Shown one piece after another: positions 1 through 4,670 of a stretch of DNA of 5,005 nucleotides. The stretch comes from Desulfofustis sp. (GTDB lineage Bacteria > Desulfobacterota > Desulfobulbia > Desulfobulbales > Desulfocapsaceae), in the NCBI GenBank assembly GCA_030604345.1, contig JAUVWB010000155.1, positions 1 to 5,005 on the forward strand. Reading direction: 5' to 3'. Numbering within the stretch: the stretch's first letter is position 1; each line of letters starts with the position of its first letter. A program made the position numbers and the translations under genes. The notes beneath the pieces are model-generated. The model saw only the letters and a program-made list of their open reading frames with translations. It did no database searches and had not been told where the DNA came from.

Positions 1-775
1 CGGCGACATCCTTGAGGTACACCGGGTGTCCCTGGTGGGTCTTCAACACCAGGCCGTAGATCTCTTCCGGGGTGGTGAATTCACCGGGCACCCGCAGCGG
101 AAAGCGGCCACTGCCGAGGCGAATGGCACCGCCTGACGTGTTCTGGTTTTCATTGCGGACCGTGGTTTGGAAATCGTTGATAGTCAAGCCGTAGTAGCCG
201 AGTTTGTCCGGGTCGACTTCCACCCTGATCTCCCGTTCCAGGCCTCCGGTGATTTCGACTTCGAGCACTCCGGTTATCGCCTCGATGTCGTCTTCCAGGT
301 CGTCGGCGATCTTCTTCAGACAGGGCAGGCCGCAGGTTCCGGAGAGCGAGTAGACGACGATCGGCATCTGCGAAAAATTCACTTCGAAGACGGATGGGTC
401 GTCTTCCAGGTCGGTCGGCAGTTCGCCCATGGCCTCGTCCACCTTGTCTTTGACATCCTGCAGGGCCTGGTCAATGTCGGTTCCGGTGACGAATTCCACG
501 TTGATCATCGATTTCCCTTCGGAACTGACCGACTGGATCTTCTTCAGGCCGTCGAGTCCCTTGAGCTTTTTCTCGATCTCGATGGTCACGGCAGTTTCCA
601 TGTCGACCGGAGAGACGCCGCGATAATCGGTGGAGATGAATACGTTGGGGATGGTGATATCGGGCGAGCTCTCCCGGGGCAGGGTCAGATAGCAGTAGGT
701 CCCGATGATGATCAGCACCAGGGCGAGGACGGCGACGGAGGTGCTCTTCCGGACCGCAGTATCGGAGATGATCAT
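1..775 (-). CDS. Efflux RND transporter permease subunit (AcrB/HAE1-like), N-terminal part only
   Basis: This is the inner-membrane pump of a tripartite efflux system, which uses the proton gradient to expel drugs, solvents or other toxic compounds. The first 258 codons are present; the gene runs off the left edge, and a full family member is about 1000-1050 residues. The protein starts MIISDTAVRKSTSVAVLALV, with transmembrane segment 1 at about residues 11-31. The classical porter-domain start follows: LPRESSPDITIPNVFIS (32-48), a GVSPVDMETAV segment (53-63) and VTGTDIDQALQDVKDKV (96-112). The reading frame is intact throughout. The start ATG overlaps the adaptor stop by ATGA, and a GGGGAG ribosome binding site lies 9 nt upstream inside the adaptor gene, so the start is well supported and translation is probably coupled. 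An unusual feature is a CGLPC cysteine pair at residues 148-152, just after the conserved YSLSG segment. The substrate cannot be told from this fragment. Family assignment is firm. Confidence 0.93.
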   Translation of the reverse strand, partial: MIISDTAVRKSTSVAVLALVLIIIGTYCYLTLPRESSPDITIPNVFISTDYRGVSPVDMETAVTIEIEKKLKGLDGLKKIQSVSSEGKSMINVEFVTGTDIDQALQDVKDKVDEAMGELPTDLEDDPSVFEVNFSQMPIVVYSLSGTCGLPCLKKIADDLEDDIEAITGVLEVEITGGLEREIRVEVDPDKLGYYGLTINDFQTTVRNENQNTSGGAIRLGSGRFPLRVPGEFTTPEEIYGLVLKTHQGHPVYLKDVA

Positions 776-1923
776 AGGATTAATCTCCCCGGCTCGCTCA
801 ATTCTTTGACCACGGTGACCGGCCGGCCGTCTTCCACATCACGGTGCCCCTCGACGATCACCCGGTCTCCGGCCTGCAGCCCGGAGGTAATTTCCACCAG
901 CCATTCCTCGCTGATCCCGGTGGTCACCATTCGCTTTTCTGAAAAGCCTTCTTTTTCTAAGAAAACATAGGTTTGTTCGTTAAGGGAGATGACACTGAAC
1001 ATCGGTACGGCAAGCGCGTTGTCATGCCTTTGTTTGACGATGTCGGCTCGGGTAAACATACCCGGCAAAATGGCGTGGTCGTCGTTTTCCAGGGACAATT
1101 CCAGCCGGTAGAGCCGGGCGGCGGTATCCGGGGAGGCCGAGAGAAAGGAACGGGTACCGACGATTCGGCGGTTGTCCAGGGCTCGGATCTGTACCTCGAT
1201 CTGTTCGAGCCGGCGGACTGCCGGGATGTCGGACTCCGGAATGCCGATAACGGCCTTGACCGTATCGATCTGCAGAATGGCGCCGAGCGGATCGCCGACT
1301 CCGAGGAACATGCCCAGTTTGGCGTCGAGCCGTCGGATCACGCCGTCGATCGGTGCCGTGACGCTGCAGCGACGCAGCAGCAGACGAGCGTTTTCCAGGT
1401 CGGCTTTGGCGGTTTGCATCCGGGTGCGGATCGCTTCCATCTCGGCGGTGGGATTGATCCCTTTGGCGTGTACCGCCTGATCCCGCTTGAAGTCGGCAAG
1501 GGCCAGATCGTAAGCAGCCTGGGCTCGATCGACGGCAATGCGGTAGTCGTCTTCTTCGATGCGCAGGAGGATGTCGCCGGCCGTCACCGCATCACCTTCT
1601 GCCACCAGCACTTCTCGAACCGTGCCGGCGATTTCTGCTGCCAGATTCAGCCTGGACCATTCTTCAATCACGCCGGGCAGGTTCAGTCGATTGCTGATAG
1701 TGGTCGGTTTGACCGTCATGGTGACCACGTTCACCGGTGGTCGTTCATCGGAGACGGCAGCCATTTGTTCCTCCTGGATGGCCGCTTTTTTGCCGGAGAT
1801 GGCAAAGGCCAGGATGACGATCAGAAGCGCCAGGCCCAGCAGAAGAAAGCGGGGCAGGTTATGCCAGAGAAAGAAGACGACGCGGCCTCGACGGCTGGTT
1901 GGTTTCTGGTAAGGGGTGTTCAT
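772..1923 (-). CDS. Efflux RND transporter periplasmic adaptor subunit (HlyD/AcrA family membrane fusion protein)
   Basis: This is the periplasmic adaptor that joins the RND pump to an outer-membrane channel; 383 aa, a normal length. The N-terminus is basic (residues 7-25) and is followed by one hydrophobic helix at about 26-43. There is no lipobox cysteine, so it is probably anchored by an uncleaved helix rather than a lipid. Next come the first lipoyl half (about 92-124, with GTVREVLVAEGDAVTAGDIL), a short alpha-helical hairpin (about 127-185), the second lipoyl half (TAPIDGVIRRLDAKLGMFLG, 189-208), a beta-barrel (about 220-297) and a membrane-proximal domain (about 300-378, with SGLQAGDRVIVEG). 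It follows the regulator after 19 nt and overlaps the pump start by ATGA. The ribosome binding site is weak: only GAGAAA about 11 nt before the ATG. That suggests translation partly depends on ribosomes ending on the regulator gene. The family is certain; the exported compound is unknown. Confidence 0.95.
   Translation of the reverse strand: MNTPYQKPTSRRGRVVFFLWHNLPRFLLLGLALLIVILAFAISGKKAAIQEEQMAAVSDERPPVNVVTMTVKPTTISNRLNLPGVIEEWSRLNLAAEIAGTVREVLVAEGDAVTAGDILLRIEEDDYRIAVDRAQAAYDLALADFKRDQAVHAKGINPTAEMEAIRTRMQTAKADLENARLLLRRCSVTAPIDGVIRRLDAKLGMFLGVGDPLGAILQIDTVKAVIGIPESDIPAVRRLEQIEVQIRALDNRRIVGTRSFLSASPDTAARLYRLELSLENDDHAILPGMFTRADIVKQRHDNALAVPMFSVISLNEQTYVFLEKEGFSEKRMVTTGISEEWLVEITSGLQAGDRVIVEGHRDVEDGRPVTVVKELSEPGRLIL
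785..790 (-). promoter_or_regulatory. Ribosome binding site of the RND pump gene
   Basis: GGGGAG on the minus strand, inside the last codons of the adaptor gene, 9 nt before the pump ATG. It supports the ATGA-overlap start and lets ribosomes reinitiate after finishing the adaptor. Confidence 0.7.
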
Positions 1924-1942
1924 TGGTGATGGCGTTTCTCAT

Positions 1943-2542
1943 TTAGGGTTGTAGTCCGTTCATGGCCTGGGTGATCAAGACGCCCAAGGCTTCGGGGATC
2001 TCATCGGTCGAGAGCATACCGTTATACCAGCAGGAAAGAACGAGCAGGTTGAGGGCGCGAAAATGGCCGGCGATATGAAGCATTTCCAGGTCGTCGCGCA
2101 GCTCCCCGCGTTGCTGGGCACGCTCGAAAAGCGGATAGAGTATGGCAAAGTATTGACTTTGCACTTCCAGATCGGCAGCACCGTAATGCTCGTGGGGAAA
2201 GACTGTTTCCTGTAAATAGATACGGCCGAATTCTGGATGCTCGGTGATATGGTTGAATTCGGCAAGAAAGATCAGCAGCAGTTGTTCCATGAGAGACTTT
2301 TGCTTGCCATTTTGGGTGGTGAGAGCCTGGCGGGTCTGTTCCAATTCGTCTTCACAGAAGGCCCGAACGATGTCTTTCTTGGTCTGGAAATAGCTGTAGA
2401 CGGTTCCCTTGCCAACCCCGGCTTGACGCGCCAATTCTTCAATACTGGTGTGATGATAGCCTTTTTGTGGAAAGAGCTTGATGGCGGCGTTGAGGATCGC
2501 CCTTCGTTTATTGCTCTTGTTTTGTTCTCGCAGTGGCTGCAT
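1943..2542 (-). CDS. TetR/AcrR-family transcriptional regulator, likely local repressor of the efflux operon
   Basis: This is a one-component repressor of 199 aa, typical for the family. From the chosen start MQPLREQNKSNKRRAILNAA, the TetR DNA-binding domain covers about residues 12-60. It has helix 1 (RRAILNAAIKLFPQKGYHHT), a helix-turn-helix (SIEELARQAGVGKGTVYSYF, 33-52) and the family-typical KKDIV at 55-59. The rest (about 65-199) is an all-helical ligand-binding and dimerisation domain. The frame stays open upstream to an ATG at 2653. However, that ATG falls between the -35 and -10 of the best promoter, and the extra 37 residues (with VCPDIIYPAP) do not resemble the family, so the ATG at 2542 is preferred. 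No clear ribosome binding site precedes it, which leaves some doubt about the start. As first gene of a regulator-adaptor-pump operon it probably represses its own transcript and the pump genes until an effector binds. The effector is unknown. Confidence 0.93.
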   Translation of the reverse strand: MQPLREQNKSNKRRAILNAAIKLFPQKGYHHTSIEELARQAGVGKGTVYSYFQTKKDIVRAFCEDELEQTRQALTTQNGKQKSLMEQLLLIFLAEFNHITEHPEFGRIYLQETVFPHEHYGAADLEVQSQYFAILYPLFERAQQRGELRDDLEMLHIAGHFRALNLLVLSCWYNGMLSTDEIPEALGVLITQAMNGLQP

Positions 2543-2631
2543 GTTGGTGATGTCGGTGGCAACGGTGGCGCAACGCCAAACCAGGTACGAACGGTTGAAG
2601 GATGGTGCAGGATAGATGATATCGGGGCAGA

Positions 2632-2660
2632 CATATAATCGGAAAAACAGCACCGGTCAA
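2632..2660 (-). promoter_or_regulatory. Candidate sigma-70 promoter of the regulator/efflux operon
   Basis: On the minus strand, TTGACC (2660-2655) is followed after exactly 17 nt by TATATG (2637-2632). Each hexamer is close to the TTGACA/TATAAT consensus. Transcription would start near 2625 and give a 5' leader of about 80 nt before the regulator ATG at 2542. The -35 overlaps the 6-bp palindrome ACCGGT (2652-2657). On the plus strand the same area also reads TATAAT (2634-2639), but with no good -35 before it. Confidence 0.5.
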
Positions 2661-2668
2661 TTGCATAA

Positions 2669-2682
2669 TCGACCCGGGTCGA
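2669..2682. repeat. Perfect 14-bp palindrome in the divergent control region
   Basis: TCGACCCGGGTCGA is a perfect inverted repeat without spacer, lying 8 bp upstream of the -35 of the efflux-operon promoter. Its position between divergent genes suits a binding site for a dimeric regulator, possibly the adjacent TetR-family protein. Palindromes this long are uncommon by chance. The identity of the binding protein is inference. Confidence 0.5.
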
Positions 2683-2690
2683 AAAATAAC

Positions 2691-2703
2691 TTACCAGTGG
2701 TAA
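2691..2703. promoter_or_regulatory. Candidate operator TTACCA-G-TGGTAA
   Basis: A perfect 13-bp inverted repeat with a single central base, 8 bp from the neighbouring 14-bp palindrome. The A/T-rich outer and G/C-containing inner half-sites resemble TetR-family operators in general form. It lies upstream of the rightward CcdA-like gene and about 30 bp beyond the -35 of the leftward operon. It could therefore serve both directions if a rightward promoter lies near 2661-2690, where TTGCAT and AATAAC form a weak pair. Binding by the local regulator is an inference. Confidence 0.45.
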
Positions 2704-2855
2704 TCGTTCGTAATAGTATGGTATCGTCTGGTTTTTGCGAGACGTTGCGAGGTGGTCGCCGGCGAACGATCGGCCAAAGGGGAGTTACGGAAGGGAGGGT
2801 TTTTCGGCAGCTTGATTGCCTTCTTGCCCGTTCTGCCTTATTCTTGATGGCTGAG

Positions 2856-2903
2856 TCCGGGAGCGGGGTCGAGTCATCTGGGACGAGCCCGGAAAAACCC
2901 GGG
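2856..2903 (+). promoter_or_regulatory. Mutually exclusive hairpins upstream of the CcdA-like gene
   Basis: TCCGGG (2856-2861) can pair with CCCGGA (2888-2893). The same CCCGG (2888-2892) can instead pair with CCGGG (2899-2903) around an AAAAAC loop, giving a compact 5-bp hairpin. The two folds cannot coexist. The second ends 12 nt before the AAGAGG ribosome binding site. No U-run follows, so it is not an intrinsic terminator; if functional, control would be on translation. The segments are short and GC-rich, so chance remains possible. Confidence 0.3.
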
Positions 2904-2915
2904 GCGATCGCCAAC

Positions 2916-2921
2916 AAGAGG
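2916..2921 (+). promoter_or_regulatory. Ribosome binding site of the CcdA-like gene
   Basis: AAGAGG lies 5 nt before the ATG at 2927. It fixes the start of the CcdA-like protein immediately before its first membrane segment. Confidence 0.7.
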
Positions 2922-2926
2922 TCTTA

Positions 2927-3676
2927 ATGGATATTCAGGCGTGGGCAAGCGGCGGGCTGGGACAACTGGCCGGATGGTTGCAAGTCGGTTATGCCTTTGG
3001 TGCGGGCATGGTCTCAGCTGTAAACCCGTGCGGTTTCGCTATGTTGCCTGTCTATCTGTCACTCTATCTTGGGGCCGGGGATGAGCATTTCAAAGATCGT
3101 TCCTGGTTTTTCCGACTGAGCCGCGCCGTCGGTGTGGCCGCCGTGGTGAGCGGGGGCTACGGCTTGCTGTTCGGCCTCATCGGCATGGTCGTGTCGGCCG
3201 GGGGATCGCTGTTGCTGGGAGTGCTGCCCTGGTTCTCGGTGGTCATCGGCGCCGCCTTGATCATTCTGGGCATCCTGCTGCTCTTCGGACGGCACCTATC
3301 TCTTGACAGCATGGTGCGGCTTTCCGGACGGATCGGGGATCCCCGGAACATCAGCATCCGCGGTTTCTTTCTGTTCGGTCTCGCCTTCGGGGCCACATCG
3401 CTGGGGTGTACGCTGCCGATCTTTCTCGTGGTAGTCGGTGGGGCCCTGACCAGCGGCGATTTTGTTGCCGGCATGGTGCAGTTCCTCTGGTACGTCCTCG
3501 GTACCGCCAGTGTGTTCCTGGTTCTGACCTTAGCCATGGCCTTTGTTCAGGGCGGACTGGTGTTGGGTTACCTGCGTCGGATTATCCCCTATGTTCAGGT
3601 CATCTCCGCAGTCCTGCTGATCCTGGCCGGGGCGTATATCAGCTATTACTGGCTGGGAAGCGGGTTGCTCCTCTGA
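2927..3676 (+). CDS. CcdA/DsbD-type thiol-disulfide transmembrane electron carrier
   Basis: A 249-aa integral membrane protein of the CcdA/DsbD transmembrane family. Such proteins pass reducing power from cytoplasmic thioredoxin across the inner membrane to periplasmic thiol proteins, for example in cytochrome c maturation or repair of oxidised proteins. The two family cysteines are present: C35 in VNPCGFAMLPVYLSLYLG (32-49) and C161 in SLGCTLPIFLVVVGGAL (158-174). Each lies at the start of one of two pseudo-symmetric halves. About six hydrophobic helices are visible, near 17-48, 66-95, 99-121, 145-174, 180-208 and 220-245. The NPCGF and GCTLP forms point to a stand-alone CcdA-like branch rather than full-length DsbD, because there are no periplasmic domains. 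AAGAGG supports the start. No thioredoxin-like partner lies in the window. The next gene begins 32 to 76 nt downstream, and cotranscription is likely. The family is firm; the physiological partner is unknown. Confidence 0.9.
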   Translation: MDIQAWASGGLGQLAGWLQVGYAFGAGMVSAVNPCGFAMLPVYLSLYLGAGDEHFKDRSWFFRLSRAVGVAAVVSGGYGLLFGLIGMVVSAGGSLLLGVLPWFSVVIGAALIILGILLLFGRHLSLDSMVRLSGRIGDPRNISIRGFFLFGLAFGATSLGCTLPIFLVVVGGALTSGDFVAGMVQFLWYVLGTASVFLVLTLAMAFVQGGLVLGYLRRIIPYVQVISAVLLILAGAYISYYWLGSGLLL

Positions 3677-3708
3677 TGATCAACGTTGACACCATGCGGA
3701 GAGGTTCC

Positions 3709-3756
3709 ATGGTTGCCATGTACCGGCATGGATGCCCGGTCCGGCGACGAACATGA
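3709..3756 (+). CDS. Candidate 15-aa leader peptide coupled to rarD
   Basis: The short frame encodes MVAMYRHGCPVRRRT and ends in a TGA that overlaps the rarD ATG at 3753 (ATGA). A Shine-Dalgarno sequence GGAGAGG (3698-3704) lies 4 nt before its ATG, while no comparable site precedes the rarD starts at 3732 or 3753. An in-frame ATG at 3694 would add five codons (MRRGS) but would lie before that site. It matches no known peptide. The simplest reading is a translated mini-ORF whose ribosomes reinitiate on rarD. Alternatively the ribosome binding site is fortuitous and rarD starts weakly on its own. The peptide is rich in arginine (four, at positions 6 and 12-14). Confidence 0.35.
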   Translation: MVAMYRHGCPVRRRT

Positions 3757-4670
3757 CGAGCCGGGATGACACGGTCGGTTCCGGACGCGGCATGCTGGCG
3801 GCGGGGGGCTCGTATCTCATCTGGGGGGTACTGCCGGTTTACTGGAAGCTGCTCGACCAGGTCGATTCTTTATACATCCTGGCTCATCGGATGTTCTGGT
3901 CACTACTCGTCACCGTGCTGCTTCTGCTGCTGCTTGGCAAACTGACCGGGTTTCGCGCACTTTTTGCAGACCGTCGTATCGTGGCCCGTTCGACCTATAG
4001 CGGCATGCTTCTCGGGGTTAACTGGTTTATTTATATCTGGGCGGTCAACAGCGGCCATATCGTCGAGGCCAGTCTCGGTTATTACATCAATCCCCTGGTG
4101 ACGGTTGTCCTGGCCGTCCTCGTCTTGCGGGAGCGATTGCGGTTGGGACAGATCGGGGCCCTGGCGCTGGCCGTCTGCGGTGTCGTCTACTTGACTGTGG
4201 TCTATGGTCGTTTTCCTTGGATCGCCCTGGCCTTGGCCATGACCTTCGCTGTCTACGGATTACTGCACAAGACCACTAGAGTGGCACCGTTGGAAGGGTT
4301 GTTTTTGGAGACGCTGGTCTTCCTGATCCCCGCCGGGCTAATGATTTTCCATAACGAATTGTCGGGAACCGGCGTTTTTTTCAGCGGTGGCTGGCAGCGC
4401 GCCGCACTGTTGGCGGCGACCGGGGTGATAACGACGGTACCGTTGCTGCTCTTCGCCTATGCCGCTCATTCGATCCGCCTTTCTTTGCTCGGTATTCTGC
4501 AATACCTGGCACCGACCTTGAATCTGCTCATTGGTGTCTTGGTCTATCAGGAGGATTTTCCCTGGAGTCGGGCGGTGGGCTTTTTCCTGGTATGGAGCGC
4601 TCTTTTGGTTTTTCTCGGCGAAAGCCTGCTCAACCGTGTGCGGCTCAAAAAAGCCCGCCTGTCACGATGA
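3753..4670 (+). CDS. rarD: RarD protein, EamA/DMT-superfamily permease
   Basis: An inner-membrane protein of 305 aa from the chosen start, close to the usual RarD length of about 295-300. It has ten predicted hydrophobic helices forming two EamA repeats. RarD signatures are clear: YLIWGVLPVYWKLL (21-34), ILAHRMFWSLLV (42-53), NWFIYIWAVNSGHIVEASLG (90-109) with YYINPL (110-115), and IRLSLLGILQYLAPTLNLLI (241-260). RarD was named as a predicted chloramphenicol-sensitive protein. Its substrate is not settled; DMT relatives export metabolites. The start is uncertain. An ATG at 3732 would add seven residues, but neither ATG has a strong ribosome binding site. The ATG at 3753 is preferred because the preceding 15-codon frame, which does have one, overlaps it by ATGA. 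It probably belongs to a rightward transcript with the CcdA-like gene, although no functional link between the two is known. Confidence 0.93.
   Translation: MTSRDDTVGSGRGMLAAGGSYLIWGVLPVYWKLLDQVDSLYILAHRMFWSLLVTVLLLLLLGKLTGFRALFADRRIVARSTYSGMLLGVNWFIYIWAVNSGHIVEASLGYYINPLVTVVLAVLVLRERLRLGQIGALALAVCGVVYLTVVYGRFPWIALALAMTFAVYGLLHKTTRVAPLEGLFLETLVFLIPAGLMIFHNELSGTGVFFSGGWQRAALLAATGVITTVPLLLFAYAAHSIRLSLLGILQYLAPTLNLLIGVLVYQEDFPWSRAVGFFLVWSALLVFLGESLLNRVRLKKARLSR

Larger units (their letters stand above)
2704..2926 (+). other. Leader region before the CcdA-like gene, no proven gene
   Basis: About 220 nt with no recognisable protein family. It contains a 10-bp palindrome TCGCCGGCGA (2756-2765), Shine-Dalgarno-like purine runs (AAAGGGGAG at 2776-2784; GGAAGGGAGGG at 2789-2799) and the palindrome GGCGATCGCC (2903-2912). 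Several short complementary segments are also present, for example GGCAG (2806-2810), which can pair with CTGCC (2833-2837). A plus-strand open frame with an ATG at 2718 (69 codons) or 2847 (26 codons) ends in TAA overlapping the next gene's ATG (TAATG). Its codon use is not clearly coding-like. I read the stretch as a probable 5' untranslated or regulatory leader. It matches no riboswitch consensus I can recall. Confidence 0.35.

Noticed and set aside
167..1929. Long plus-strand open frames opposite the pump and adaptor genes
   Set aside because: They are antisense shadows created by the G/C-biased third codon position of two well-recognised minus-strand genes. Their translations resemble no family.
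1859..1942. 27-codon frame starting directly after the regulator stop (TAAATG, minus strand)
   Set aside because: It lies out of frame inside the adaptor start region, has no ribosome binding site and no recognisable sequence.
2237..2638. Plus-strand frame of 133 codons opposite the TetR regulator
   Set aside because: Mirror frame of a clear TetR-family gene, with no domain features of its own.
2903..2912. GGCGATCGCC palindrome, resembling the cyanobacterial HIP1 octamer
   Set aside because: A single occurrence was noticed in the window; HIP1 is meaningful only when highly repeated, and nothing else suggests a cyanobacterium.
3059..3537. Minus-strand frames opposite the CcdA-like gene
   Set aside because: Polar, proline- and arginine-rich translations typical of the reverse complement of a membrane-protein gene; no ribosome binding sites or family similarity.
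4639..4661. Stem GCGGCT/AGCCCGC around an A-rich loop at the end of rarD, as a terminator
   Set aside because: It lies inside coding sequence, contains a bulge and has no T-run after it on either strand; the A/T run is in the loop.
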